NCBI RefSeq assembly: GCF_026191915.1 | Contig: NZ_JAIMBY010000004.1 | Coordinates: forward strand, 124,001-188,000 | DNA length: 64,000 nt | Source of the DNA: Acidiphilium sp. PA | Lineage (GTDB): Bacteria > Pseudomonadota > Alphaproteobacteria > Acetobacterales > Acetobacteraceae | Direction: 5' to 3' | In this document: one piece after another, positions 8,474 through 18,892 of the stretch | Layout of the letters: the number at the start of each line of letters is the position of its first letter | Position numbering within the stretch: the first letter of the stretch is position 1 | Translations under genes and position numbers: made by a program | The notes under the pieces: model-generated | What the model saw: only the letters and a program-made list of their open reading frames with translations | Told to the model about the DNA's origin: nothing | Databases searched by the model: none

Positions 8474-8802
8474 CATGCAGTCCTTCACAACAACAGGACC
8501 GGCCCGGCGGGGCACTGAGCGGCGTGAAGCGGGGCCAGCGTCTCGGGCGGCATGGGTCGGGCTGAGAGGGTCAACTCACAGCCACGGGCCATGTGGCCGG
8601 AAACGCCGGAGATACCCGGCATTCCACGCAACCGAATGACCTGAGCCGTTCCGATCGCATCCGGGAGACCATTCCCCCGGTTCATCCACGCTTCAACCAG
8701 CGTGCCGTGCCTTTATAGCGCAGATCGGGCGATACCGCTACTGCTTCGTGATGGGGCTTATCGGGTTACGGGATTAGCTTGTCATCGGGAGTCGGGCGAA
8801 GG
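8474..8802. other. pnp upstream/leader region, no gene recognised
   Basis: This stretch probably holds the pnp promoter and 5' leader, read on the minus strand. PNPase mRNAs often carry a leader hairpin for autoregulation. Here I see GC-rich short stems but no single long RNase III-type stem that I could defend. A 66-codon open frame directly upstream of pnp resembles no known protein. Confidence 0.3.
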
Positions 8803-8814
8803 GGAAGGGAAGGT

Positions 8815-8932
8815 CTTCTTTTTTGTGAACAAAAAAGAAGCAAAAAAACTTTGTTAATCGGGTTCGTGCCGGTTCAAACGCCCGCGACCCAGACTCAGAA
8901 AGTTTTTTACTTCTTTTTTTCAAAAAAGAGGC
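8815..8932. repeat. AT-rich paired hairpin repeat, copy A (composite)
   Basis: Left unit: CTTCTTTTTTGT and ACAAAAAAGAAG form a perfect 12-bp stem with a 2-nt loop at 8815-8840, followed by CAAAAAAACTTT. Right unit at about 8899-8932 is the same motif in inverse orientation with one or two changes. About 60 bp of shared GC-rich sequence (GTGCCGGTT...) lies between them. The same composite occurs at 46978-47097, and single units occur elsewhere in the window. Confidence 0.85.
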
Positions 8933-9074
8933 GCTTTCTTTCCACTTTTATTGGTTATCGGTGTCTATGCAAGCCACGACGCTGCCAGAGCATCGAGACT
9001 TCGCTTCACGCCGGGCCATCAATTAGGCGGGCAGGATTGACCTTGCCTGCGGTCGCGCGCTTGGTATTCAACCC

Positions 9075-9842
9075 ATGAGCGATAGCAGTCCGACCCTCGA
9101 ATGCACCAACGGCGTGGCACGGTTACGGCTGAACCGGCCGGCACAGCGCAATCGGTTAGGGGCGGATGACATTGCCGTGTTGCGCGGGCACCTTGCGGCG
9201 GTTGCCAAGGACCGATCAGTGCGGGTCGTGGTGTTCGAGGCTGTGGGAACCGTATTTTCCGCGGGGTTCGACCTCGATGCGTTGGCGGGCGGTGATTTCG
9301 GCGATGCCGAGGATGGGCCGGGCGGGATTGGTGCGGTGGGGTCGGCGCTGGCGGCCCTGACGCAGCCGAGCATCGCGCGGCTGCATGGCAATGTGTATGG
9401 CGGCGCGGTCGATCTGGCGCTGGCGTGCGATTTTCGGGTGGGCGTCGAGACGATGGCGGTGCTGATGCCGGCGGCGCGGATCGGGCTGCATTATTATCGC
9501 TCCGGGCTTGAGCGCGCGGTGCAGCGGATCGGGCCGGATGCGACGCGGCTGCTGTTCGTGCTGGCGGAACCGGTGGGGGCGCAGGCGTTGCTGCGGCTGG
9601 GGTATCTGACGCATCTGGTTGCACCGGAGGCGCTGGATGCAACGGTCGATGCGCTGGCGGCGCGGCTGATCGACAATGCACCGCTCGCGGTGGCAGGGAT
9701 GAAAGCGGCGATCGGCGCGCTGGCGCACGGCGCGCTCGACCGGGTTCGGTTTGCCGAGGGTCTGGCGGCGGCGCACCAGAGCCCCGACTTTCACGCAGCA
9801 CTGGCAGCGCTTGGCCGCAAGCCGGTCAGGCGCGCAGATTGA
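9075..9842 (+). CDS. Enoyl-CoA hydratase/isomerase (crotonase) family protein
   Basis: 255 residues. Crotonase-fold oxyanion-hole segments are present: FSAGFDLDALAGG (about residues 56-68) and HGNVYGGAVDLALACDFRVG (about 100-119). At the two positions that carry the catalytic glutamates of true enoyl-CoA hydratase, this protein appears to have Asp (in GGAVD) and Ala (in MPAARIG), so hydration of enoyl-CoA is doubtful. The downstream motif IGLHYYRSGLERAVQRIG is typical of an uncharacterised crotonase subgroup. Its last 17 bases overlap convergently with the dehydrogenase gene at 9826. Confidence 0.85.
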   Translation: MSDSSPTLECTNGVARLRLNRPAQRNRLGADDIAVLRGHLAAVAKDRSVRVVVFEAVGTVFSAGFDLDALAGGDFGDAEDGPGGIGAVGSALAALTQPSIARLHGNVYGGAVDLALACDFRVGVETMAVLMPAARIGLHYYRSGLERAVQRIGPDATRLLFVLAEPVGAQALLRLGYLTHLVAPEALDATVDALAARLIDNAPLAVAGMKAAIGALAHGALDRVRFAEGLAAAHQSPDFHAALAALGRKPVRRAD

Positions 9843-10704
9843 ACGCGGCGAGTGCCGCCAGATCGCGCTCGCCCCACCCCTCGCGCACGGCATCGTGCAC
9901 CTGACCGCGCACGGATTCGGCGAGCGGCAGATCGAACCCGGCCTCGCCGCCGACCTCGTCGATCAGGCGTAGATCTTTTTCGACCGCATCGAGCGAGAAG
10001 CCGACCATCGAGGCGGGCTTGCCGCCGATTTCAGACAGGATGGCTTCGCGCCGCAGGCCGATTGCCGGGGCACCGCCGGGGCTTTGGCCGATGATCGAGA
10101 CCACGCGGTCCGGCGCGATGCCATAATCGCGGGTCATCAGGATCGATTCGCCGAGCGCCTGGAATGCGGCCAGCAAGGGCAGGTTGATGGCGAGTTTCAT
10201 CGCCGAGGCGGCTTCGGGTTCCGCAAAGCGTTCGATCCGGTCGCACAGATCGTTCAGCACCGGCAGAGCCCGTTCGACCGCAGCAGGCTCGCCGCCCACC
10301 AGGCCGAGCAACTTGCCGCTGCGGGCCGGGCCGACCGTGCCACCGACCGGGCAGGCGACGAAAGCACCCCCGACCGCGCGCACCGCCTCGGCATTGGCGA
10401 GCATGTCGCGTGGTTTCAGCGTGCTCATGTCGAGGATGACGGTGTCCTTGAGATCGGCCGCGAGCAGGCCGGCATCGCCGTGGTAGACCGGGCGGGCGGC
10501 CTCTTCGTCGAGGAGCATGACGATCACGATATCCGCGCCGGCGACGGTTTCGGCGGGGCTGGCCTTGACGGTGAGACCGGCGATTGCTTCGGCACGGGAT
10601 GCGGTGCGGTTCCAGCCGCTCACCTGATGGCCGCGCTCGATCAACCGCGCTGCCATTGCCGCGCCCATCCGCCCCAACCCGACCATGCCGACTCGTACGC
10701 TCAT
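9826..10704 (-). CDS. NAD(P)-dependent oxidoreductase, 3-hydroxyisobutyrate dehydrogenase-like
   Basis: 292 residues, ATG with AGGAG upstream. The N-terminal Rossmann motif VGLGRMGAAMA at residues 8-18 and the WNRTASRAE second strand indicate NADP preference rather than NAD. The substrate motif ACPVGGTVGPARSGKL and the catalytic lysine region SAMKLAINLP place it in the beta-hydroxyacid dehydrogenase family (3-hydroxyisobutyrate, tartronate semialdehyde, glyoxylate reductases). The exact substrate is not decidable. It is convergent with the crotonase gene and separated from ftsH by a terminator. Confidence 0.88.
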   Translation of the reverse strand: MSVRVGMVGLGRMGAAMAARLIERGHQVSGWNRTASRAEAIAGLTVKASPAETVAGADIVIVMLLDEEAARPVYHGDAGLLAADLKDTVILDMSTLKPRDMLANAEAVRAVGGAFVACPVGGTVGPARSGKLLGLVGGEPAAVERALPVLNDLCDRIERFAEPEAASAMKLAINLPLLAAFQALGESILMTRDYGIAPDRVVSIIGQSPGGAPAIGLRREAILSEIGGKPASMVGFSLDAVEKDLRLIDEVGGEAGFDLPLAESVRGQVHDAVREGWGERDLAALAAFNLRA

Positions 10705-10757
10705 GTATAAGCTCCTGAAATATTGTCCGGTTGGGATATGGTCGCGAGGGGACCATG

Positions 10758-10789
10758 AAAAAAGCCGGAGGGTATCGCCCTCCGGCTTT
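10758..10789 (-). terminator. Rho-independent terminator downstream of ftsH
   Basis: Nine perfect pairs (GCCGGAGGG with CCCTCCGGC) around a 5-nt loop; on the minus strand the stem is followed by six T residues. It lies about 30 nt after the ftsH stop codon. A T-run on the plus side is short, so it acts mainly in the ftsH direction. Confidence 0.92.
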
Positions 10790-10818
10790 CGTCATCGGTT
10801 CGTGATGGGCAGCGCGGC

Positions 10819-12744
<1,926 letters not shown>

Positions 12745-12981
12745 CAACCTTAATCCAGTTCTGTTGTCACCCGGGGTTCAGACCGGGGTAGCCGGGACGC
12801 CGGCCAAACGTTGCGGAGCCATGCCAAACGAGACGAGCCAAACGAAATCAGGGTGCCACCATGGCACGCCACGCCATTGACCGCTACCCAAAGTTTGAGA
12901 TGGGGATCGGCGGCGAATTTCCTATCCCACCCTGCGTCACGAAGCGCGGGTGTCGGTTGCTTTGGCCGCAAGGTGTGAACG

Positions 12982-14175
12982 TCATGGCGGCGCAGAGGTG
13001 AAGGGCGCCGCAACCACCGGTGCGGGCGGCATGAAAAGCAGGCTCTGATCTGCCTCCGGCTGCAAATGGGGCACCGCGACGACCGCGCCCTTGTCGAAAA
13101 ATGCGGGCAGGGTGCGCAAAACGGCGCTCGGCAGGCCGTTACGGCTGCGAAAGCGCGCGGCTTCCGTGCCCAGTGCGCCGATCGTTTCAGCGACGGGCGG
13201 GACCTCGCGAACCTGGAAACGATTGTCCCAATGCGTGCCGGGGTGAGCCGGCACCGGCGGTGCGCAGGCGGCGAACTCGCGGCAGAGCAGCCAGCCGGGC
13301 CCGAGCCTGCCGGCGCGCATGATGTGCACGCCGCCCAGGGTTGCGGGGCGCAGGGCCTTCGCGAGCCGATCGACCGCGGTGCGGGCGGGTGGGTAGAGCG
13401 AGCCGCCGATCGCCCGGATCAATGCCGCCAGGGCAGCGGGCGGCAGGTGGTCGGTTTGGAGAAGGACGAAACCGGCCGGGTCGATCCTTGCATGGTCGGC
13501 CAGATGCCGCACCGCTTCGGTCTGGGCACTGAGATGCGCTGCCGTCGCGGCGGTGTGTGTCAGGGACTGGTGCAGCCGCACGCGGACTCGTTCGAACCGT
13601 GGATCGGAGTTCGAGGGATCATCGATCCAGGCGACATTCCACTGGCGCAGCAGGGCGCGCAGATCGGCGGGGCTGCAGGTGAGCAGAGGGCGCAGGAGTA
13701 CCACGTCGTGACGGGCGGCGAAACCGGCCATGCCGGCGGCGCCGCCCGGGCCGCGGGCCGCGCGCATCGCGAGGCCTTCAGCCTGATCCGCCGCGTGATG
13801 GCCGAACAGCAGATGTACAGCGCCGGCGGCAGCGGCAGCGGAGGCAAGGGCATGATGCCGCGCGATGCGCGCCCGTTCCTGCACCGCTGAACCGGGAGGG
13901 ATCGCAAGGGTAATGATTTGGGTGGCGAGACCGCGCGCCTGAAGGCGCTGCGCGGTGAGCGCCGCTTCCGCGGCGGCGGCGGGACGTAGACCGTGGTCGA
14001 CGATCAGGGCCAGGCTTGTGCCGCTGCGCGCCTGTGCCCAGTCGTGAGCAAGCAGGGCGAGGGCCGTGCTGTCGGCCCCGCCCGAGACGGCGACGGCAAG
14101 ACGCGGACAGGGTCCGAACGGGCCGAGGTCGCGCATCGCGGCGTCGAACCTGGCCGCGACCGGTGTCTCGCTCAT
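12982..14175 (-). CDS. tilS: tRNA(Ile)-lysidine synthase
   Basis: 397 residues. The PP-loop ATPase motif SGGADS is at residues 31-36, followed by LIVDHGLRP and the FGHHAADQAEG loop typical of TilS. The enzyme adds lysine to C34 of tRNA-Ile(CAU), changing its decoding from AUG to AUA. The C-terminal part beyond about residue 215 is Ala/Pro-rich and less conserved, as in other alphaproteobacteria. It sits between cpoB (33 nt upstream) and ftsH, the standard order for this class. Confidence 0.93.
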   Translation of the reverse strand: MSETPVAARFDAAMRDLGPFGPCPRLAVAVSGGADSTALALLAHDWAQARSGTSLALIVDHGLRPAAAAEAALTAQRLQARGLATQIITLAIPPGSAVQERARIARHHALASAAAAAGAVHLLFGHHAADQAEGLAMRAARGPGGAAGMAGFAARHDVVLLRPLLTCSPADLRALLRQWNVAWIDDPSNSDPRFERVRVRLHQSLTHTAATAAHLSAQTEAVRHLADHARIDPAGFVLLQTDHLPPAALAALIRAIGGSLYPPARTAVDRLAKALRPATLGGVHIMRAGRLGPGWLLCREFAACAPPVPAHPGTHWDNRFQVREVPPVAETIGALGTEAARFRSRNGLPSAVLRTLPAFFDKGAVVAVPHLQPEADQSLLFMPPAPVVAAPFTSAPP

Positions 14176-14208
14176 CGGGCCGGCAACGGTCCCGCGGTTA
14201 TGCGGGCA

Positions 14209-15081
14209 TCAGCCGCAATGGGCGCGAACGCGCGCCAGATGGATGCGCGTGGCAAGGCTGGGCGAGGGAGAGGAAAACTGGCTGGCCAGCGAATCGAGCG
14301 TGTCGCAGGCTTCCTGATTCTGATGGATGGCGGTGAGCGATCCGGCAAGGCCGAGCAGCGCGTCCGGCGCGTTCGGGCCGGTACGGCTCGCGTTGTAGGC
14401 ATCGTCATACGCGATGGCGGCGCCCTGATGGTCGCCCTGATGGGCGAGTGCCGCCGCCAGCGTCAGTTCGGCGGCGCCTTTGTCGGCATTTTTCCCTTGA
14501 CGGGCGATCACGGCGCGAGAATCGGCGGCGGCGGCCTTGTAATCCCCCCCGGCCAGCGCGCGGCGGGCGGCGGTGAGTGAGGCTTCCACCCGTGGGACAC
14601 GGGCAGCGACCGGCGCGGGGGTGGGCGCCGGCGGGGGGGCGCCCGTCTGGCCCGAGCCTGCGGCAGGGGCGGTTGCGCTGTTCTGGCTCAACTGGAACTT
14701 CAGATTGCCGATTTCCTGCTTTAATTCGTCATGCTGGGTGGCGACCTCATGCTCCAGCGTGTCGACCCGGCCGCGCAGGTTCTGCACCTGATCGGTCAGG
14801 GTCTGAATCTGTTGAAGCATGTTGGGCAGGAGCGCGCTGCTCGCTGCGGTCGCACCGCCGCCGGGCTCCGGCGCGGGGGCACCGAGGGCCGAGTTGCCGT
14901 TGCCTTGCCGGTCCGCCGCGATCTGTTGTTTGAGTTCGAGAATCTGGTTCTCGAGCGCGATACCCTCGCGGCTGGAAATCATCTGGGCGCGGGCGACGCC
15001 GGCGGGGGCAAGGGTGGCCACGGTGACTCCGGCAAAGACGAGGCTTGCAATCGGCAGGGCGGTCAACAGGAGACGGCGCAT
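14209..15081 (-). CDS. cpoB: Cell division coordinator CpoB (Tol-Pal accessory protein, formerly YbgF)
   Basis: 290 residues with a signal peptide (positively charged start, hydrophobic core, ARA at about 30-32). Next come an N-terminal coiled-coil segment (about 40-135, with LLPNMLQQIQTLTDQVQNLR) and a Pro/Ala linker. The C-terminal TPR-like repeats run from about 165 to 290, including ALAGGDYKAAAADSRAVI and AHQGDHQGAAIAYDDAY. CpoB is periplasmic and links outer-membrane constriction by Tol-Pal to septal peptidoglycan synthesis. GAGGAT precedes the start. It lies after pal, with an intervening hairpin terminator. Confidence 0.9.
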   Translation of the reverse strand: MRRLLLTALPIASLVFAGVTVATLAPAGVARAQMISSREGIALENQILELKQQIAADRQGNGNSALGAPAPEPGGGATAASSALLPNMLQQIQTLTDQVQNLRGRVDTLEHEVATQHDELKQEIGNLKFQLSQNSATAPAAGSGQTGAPPPAPTPAPVAARVPRVEASLTAARRALAGGDYKAAAADSRAVIARQGKNADKGAAELTLAAALAHQGDHQGAAIAYDDAYNASRTGPNAPDALLGLAGSLTAIHQNQEACDTLDSLASQFSSPSPSLATRIHLARVRAHCG

Positions 15082-15170
15082 GAAACATCCTCAGGGCGGT
15101 TGGCGCGCAGGGCGCAGCCCTATGTAGGGCAATTCCATTCGTCCTTGAAGATGGAGTGCCGAAAACGCAA

Positions 15171-15200
15171 ATCGGCGACCCCTGTCAGGGGGTCGCCGAT
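15171..15200 (-). terminator. Terminator-like hairpin between pal and cpoB
   Basis: A 12-bp perfect stem (ATCGGCGACCCC with GGGGTCGCCGAT) and a 6-nt loop; on the minus strand it is followed by TTTGCGTTTTC. It should reduce readthrough from pal into cpoB. Confidence 0.75.
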
Positions 15201-15251
15201 CGTTTGGCCCAGCGCGTGTGATCGGCCGATCACACCACCGAAGATACGTTT

Positions 15252-15755
15252 TTAGTGGCAGTTCTGGGGATTGAAGCCCTGGACTGAGGTGATCGCGACG
15301 CGATCCTGGGCGTAGTCTTCCGAGGTGTTGCCCGGCGAAACGAGGCAGGATTTGCCGTAACCGACGGTCTGGATGCGCGACGGCGACACGCCCTTGGCGA
15401 CCAGATAGTCGCGCGCGGCGTTGGCGCGGCGCTTGGACAGCGCGAGGTTGTAGGTTTCAGTGCCGCGCGGATCGGCATTGCCGGCAATCAGAACGTCGAC
15501 GTTCGGGTACTTGCCGAGCCAGCCGGCCTGGCGATCGAGCGTTGCCTGGTCTGCACTGGTCAGGCTGGATTTATTGAAGCCGAAGAAGGCGCGATCGCCA
15601 ACATCGGCCACGAGCTGCTGCTCACTACCGGGCGCGGGGCCAGAGGAAGCGGCCATAGCGCCGGAGCCGGTGGATGCAGTTTGGGTTTTGGGAGCGTTGG
15701 AGCACGCCGCCAACAGGGCAACAGCCGCAAGAGCGCCCAGAGCTTTGATTTTCAT
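15252..15755 (-). CDS. pal: Peptidoglycan-associated lipoprotein Pal
   Basis: 167 residues from the ATG at 15755. The signal peptide ends in a lipobox LLAAC with the lipidated Cys at residue 18. After a Ser/Ala-rich linker the OmpA C-terminal domain follows: DRAFFGFNKSSLT, then GNADPRGTETYNLALSKRRA and VGYGKSCLV. Pal is anchored in the outer membrane and binds peptidoglycan diaminopimelate, working with TolB during cell division. An upstream in-frame extension of 67 codons lacks any family match. tolQRAB is not upstream; an unrelated S9 peptidase gene is. Confidence 0.95.
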   Translation of the reverse strand: MKIKALGALAAVALLAACSNAPKTQTASTGSGAMAASSGPAPGSEQQLVADVGDRAFFGFNKSSLTSADQATLDRQAGWLGKYPNVDVLIAGNADPRGTETYNLALSKRRANAARDYLVAKGVSPSRIQTVGYGKSCLVSPGNTSEDYAQDRVAITSVQGFNPQNCH

Positions 15756-16211
15756 ATGTACCGTCCCGGTGTTGTGTGCCAAAGTTAAAATGTGCCGACA
15801 CAGTATCGGCCGCGTTATCAGTCGGTGGTGATATTCCAGCCCGTTCACCCGAAGCACGGCTGAACGAGCGTCAACCACGCAGACAATAAGCGGACTGAAA
15901 TACGGCGCTAAGGATCGTTGCGATGTTTTGCATCGACCATTTCGCTTGAGCAGCATCTATTCCGGTTGCCCGGCCGGTTCAAGCGGCTTCGCGCAACTTC
16001 GTGGGATCCGACGGATCGATTCCGGCAATTTCGTCGAGACGCGACTTTTTTGACACGGTTGTGCGCGATTTTGCTGGGGCTCGATCAAGTCGGCACTGAT
16101 TATTTTCGCAAAAAGTAACGGTACGTTAACTAATCCGGACGATATTGCGTGAAGAGACCTGTGGTCTCCGTTTCCTCCCAACAACCACGGGTGATGCCGT
16201 GGTCTCCTTAC
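15756..16211. other. Intergenic region between pal and the S9 peptidase; possible small-RNA locus
   Basis: No convincing protein gene. It should hold the pal promoter (minus strand). On the plus strand, roughly 16090-16211 leads into a strong plus-strand terminator and includes the paired stretches GACCTGTGGTCTCC and ACCACGGGTGATGCCGTGGT, which can fold. No protein-coding frame accounts for that terminator. Confidence 0.4.
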
Positions 16212-16248
16212 AGAGTGTGGCGGGTTCCGCCCGTCACACTCTCTTTTT
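16212..16248 (+). terminator. Strong plus-strand rho-independent terminator with no assigned gene
   Basis: AGAGTGTGGCGGG pairs with CCCGTCACACTCT (13 bp, one G-T) around a 5-nt loop, then C and five T residues. The minus strand has no matching T-run, so it does not serve the minus-strand peptidase gene. Confidence 0.85.
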
Positions 16249-16292
16249 GGGGCCTCACGCGACCCGACCGACACGCCGTCTCGCCAGGATCG

Positions 16293-18503
16293 TTATTTTG
16301 GCTGAAAGCCGGGCACACCCAACTGCCAGAAGAGGAATGCGTCCTGATCCGCCATCGAGCGGACTTCCTGATCCTTGGTCGATCCGATGCCGTGGCCGGA
16401 CTGGTAGCTGACGCGCAGCAGCACCGGGCGGCCTGAGGTGCTGGCCGCCTGCAGACGGGCCGCGAACTTGCCGACTTCCCATGGTTCCACACGCGGATCG
16501 TTCGCGCCCGTCACTGCGAGAACCGCCGGGTATTTCACGCCGTTGCGGATATGGGCCATCGCATCCATCGCATAAATCCAGTGAAAATCGGGTTCCCTCA
16601 ACACATTGCCGAACTCGATTTCGTTGGGCGGTCCATTCGGGCTGAACTGCATGCGCAGGGCGTTGGTGTCGCCGTGACTATCGATCGCGGCGGCGAACAG
16701 ATCGGGCCGCCAGGCGATCGCACCGCCGATGGTGATGCCGCCGGCCGAACCGCCCTCGCCGGCCAGATGCGCCGGTGAGGTGTAGTGATGATCGACCAGA
16801 TACTGGCCGGCTGCGATGAAATCGAAGACGGTGTTGATCTTGGTCGCCTTCATACCGGCCTTGTGCCAGGCATCGCCATACCAGCCACCGCCACGGACAT
16901 GCGCGATCGCGATGATGCCGCCGTGATCGAGCCAGGGCAGGAACGTCGGTGCAAAGAACGGGGTGATGGTGATGCCGTAGCTGCCGTAACCGATCAGCAG
17001 GGTCGGCGCCTTGCCGTCGAGTTTGGTGGTTTTTTTCATGATGATCGACACCGGGACCATCGTGCCGTCCCACGACACCGCCTTGACCTCGCGCGATTCG
17101 ATGCCCGCGAAGCTGACTTTCGGTGGGGTTTGCAGGTTGGTGTTCGTGACGGCACTGGTGGCTGGCGCGTAATCGTACCAGGCCGAGGGTGTGGTCCAGC
17201 CCCCAAGATGGAACCACACGCCCGAACCATCCGGGTCCGCGATGATCTGACCGAGACCGCCCTGGAACGGCATGGCCGCCGAGCGCGTTGCATCGGTGCC
17301 GTAGGCGACCCGCTTGATGCGACCCATGCCGTCGTGCATCGCACCGACATAGAGGGCATGACGACCGGCGGCGAGGCTGGTGATCACGTCATCGCCCGGG
17401 GGCACCACGGTTTTAGGCGCGGCCGATCCGGCGAGATCGTAACTGACCACCTTGAAACGAGGTGCGCCGTTCGGCGTGATGACATCGAGCCGGTCGTCAT
17501 GCAGGGCGAATCCGGCCATCTGCACGCTGCGGCCGGCGATTTTATGCCAGACCGGCGCGCCGGCTTCGAGATCGGTCAATTTCGTCGCGTAGACATCGTC
17601 GATCGACTGGAGTTCCTCGTTCTCGGTGAACAGACCGAGCGCGTAGGACGAATGCGGCGCGGTGACCACCAGGGCGTCCTGTGCGAAGGTCATTGGCGCG
17701 GCCTGGGACACTTTCCAGCCGAACACCGGCTTGTCGGTCGCGCCGGTACCGTCGGTGGCGCTCAACAGATGCAGATAATCCCGGCTTTTCTGATAAAAAT
17801 CGGTCACCGGGTCCTTCGGGCCGAATTTATGCAGCCGATAGTAAATGAAGCCTTTGGAATCCGGCAGCCAGGCGATCGGTGGGAAATCGGTATCGTCACC
17901 ATCGATCCGGGTGATGCCGATCGGCAGGAGTTTGCCGGTCGCGACATCGAGCACACGCAGTTTGGCCTGCTCGGAGCCGCCACCGGAGACGCCGAAGGCG
18001 ACATATTTACCGTTGGGCGAGACGAAATAATAATTCAGCGCCTGGGGGATGTGATTGGTGCTGAACTGCATCGGGTCGATCAGCAGGCGCGGCTTGCCGC
18101 CGATTTTATCGAGTACGAACAGATGCGCCGTGTTCTGGCCGGGGGCCACGCCCATGTAGAAAATGCGGTTATCGGCGCGGGTCACCGAGAACACCGCGGT
18201 GCCGACATTGGCGTCGCGCTTGATCTGCTCGTAGAGCGCTTGACGGCCCGGAATCGCGGCGAGCACTTTGCGCGTGTAGGCGTTCTGCACTTTCATGAAA
18301 GCGGCAAACCGCTTGCTGCCGGGTTTTTCCATCCAACGATAATCATCGGTCACCGGCGTACCAAAATCTTGGCTGACATGGGCGACGACAGGTGCGGGCG
18401 GCGGTTTGGGAATCGATGCGGGCGCGGCGGGGCTGGCCAGTGCGCGTGAAGCCAACGCAAGCCCAGGCAACAATGCAAGAAATCCACGCGCTGATCTGAT
18501 CAT
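16293..18503 (-). CDS. S9 family serine peptidase (prolyl oligopeptidase/oligopeptidase B type), exported
   Basis: 736 residues from the ATG at 18503, preceded by a G-rich site; the longer frame upstream has no signal-peptide logic. An N-terminal signal peptide is visible (RSARGFLALLPGLALASRALA). Residues about 45-470 form the propeller domain and the rest is the alpha/beta-hydrolase. Catalytic triad: Ser586 in GEGGSAGG, Asp669 in GANDPR and His704 in SGHG. The VRGGGWYGDAWHKAG and GYGSYG segments are standard for the family. It probably cleaves short peptides in the periplasm. It is a single gene. Confidence 0.92.
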   Translation of the reverse strand: MIRSARGFLALLPGLALASRALASPAAPASIPKPPPAPVVAHVSQDFGTPVTDDYRWMEKPGSKRFAAFMKVQNAYTRKVLAAIPGRQALYEQIKRDANVGTAVFSVTRADNRIFYMGVAPGQNTAHLFVLDKIGGKPRLLIDPMQFSTNHIPQALNYYFVSPNGKYVAFGVSGGGSEQAKLRVLDVATGKLLPIGITRIDGDDTDFPPIAWLPDSKGFIYYRLHKFGPKDPVTDFYQKSRDYLHLLSATDGTGATDKPVFGWKVSQAAPMTFAQDALVVTAPHSSYALGLFTENEELQSIDDVYATKLTDLEAGAPVWHKIAGRSVQMAGFALHDDRLDVITPNGAPRFKVVSYDLAGSAAPKTVVPPGDDVITSLAAGRHALYVGAMHDGMGRIKRVAYGTDATRSAAMPFQGGLGQIIADPDGSGVWFHLGGWTTPSAWYDYAPATSAVTNTNLQTPPKVSFAGIESREVKAVSWDGTMVPVSIIMKKTTKLDGKAPTLLIGYGSYGITITPFFAPTFLPWLDHGGIIAIAHVRGGGWYGDAWHKAGMKATKINTVFDFIAAGQYLVDHHYTSPAHLAGEGGSAGGITIGGAIAWRPDLFAAAIDSHGDTNALRMQFSPNGPPNEIEFGNVLREPDFHWIYAMDAMAHIRNGVKYPAVLAVTGANDPRVEPWEVGKFAARLQAASTSGRPVLLRVSYQSGHGIGSTKDQEVRSMADQDAFLFWQLGVPGFQPK

Positions 18504-18811
18504 CCGATTCCCCGTTTCAAGTGAGGGACCGGGGTACCGGAAAACGAACGCTGCGCAAACCGATTTGTTTCGCTCCGTCCCGCACGATCGGGACCCGGGC
18601 ACCCGTCGCATCCGAAACTCTGACAACTTCAGGTTAGGTCAGATACGCTGCGCATCAAACGACGAGTATTTTATTAATATTCCTTAAATATCGAGGAAAT
18701 AAATTCATTTTTTTGGACTTTCTACCTCCAATTTATAGATTCAACCGGGGCAATACATTAAACCACCAATCATTAGATAACTGATATTTGGTTTATTTTT
18801 TAGACAGTTTT
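18504..18811. other. AT-rich intergenic region upstream of pheS
   Basis: From about 18640 to 18815 the composition drops to strongly AT-rich, unlike the surrounding GC-rich genes. It probably contains the promoters of the S9 peptidase gene (minus) and of pheST (plus). I find no canonical gene; one short Phe-rich frame (around 18693-18758) has no ATG, GTG or TTG start. Confidence 0.4.
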
Positions 18812-18850
18812 ATGGATTTCGTTGGCTATTCGTCGGGGGTGGGATTTTAG
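18812..18850 (+). CDS. Candidate 12-codon leader peptide of pheST
   Basis: ATG at 18812 to TAG at 18848 encodes MDFVGYSSGVGF, with two Phe codons; an in-frame TTG upstream at 18788 would add two more. Its last codons carry CGGGGGT (18834-18840), which can pair with ACCCCCG in the left arm of the terminator hairpin at 18893. This would fit ribosome-mediated attenuation, but the ribosome binding site is weak and Phe enrichment is modest. Confidence 0.3.
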   Translation: MDFVGYSSGVGF

Positions 18851-18892
18851 ACAGGCTATTACCGTACGGCACTGAGCCTTTTAGACCGATCG

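Noticed and set aside
8485-8685. 66-codon frame directly upstream of pnp on the same strand
   Set aside because: It has no family match and no clear ribosome binding site; it is more likely the pnp leader.
8860-8895. GGTTCAAAC-like segment resembling a tRNA T-arm
   Set aside because: It is part of the composite hairpin repeat; no acceptor or anticodon stems can be drawn around it.
12850-12920. CCCCATCT element upstream of ftsH as a sigma-32 -10 box
   Set aside because: No CTTGAA-like -35 box occurs at the proper distance, so a heat-shock promoter is not supported.
16785-18449. 554-codon plus-strand frame opposite the S9 peptidase gene
   Set aside because: Opposite-strand shadow of a gene with clear catalytic motifs; no ribosome binding site or family match.
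18693-18758. Phe-rich short frame upstream of pheS (SFFWTFYLQF)
   Set aside because: It looked like an attenuation leader, but it has no ATG, GTG or TTG start, and Phe richness follows from the AT-rich composition.
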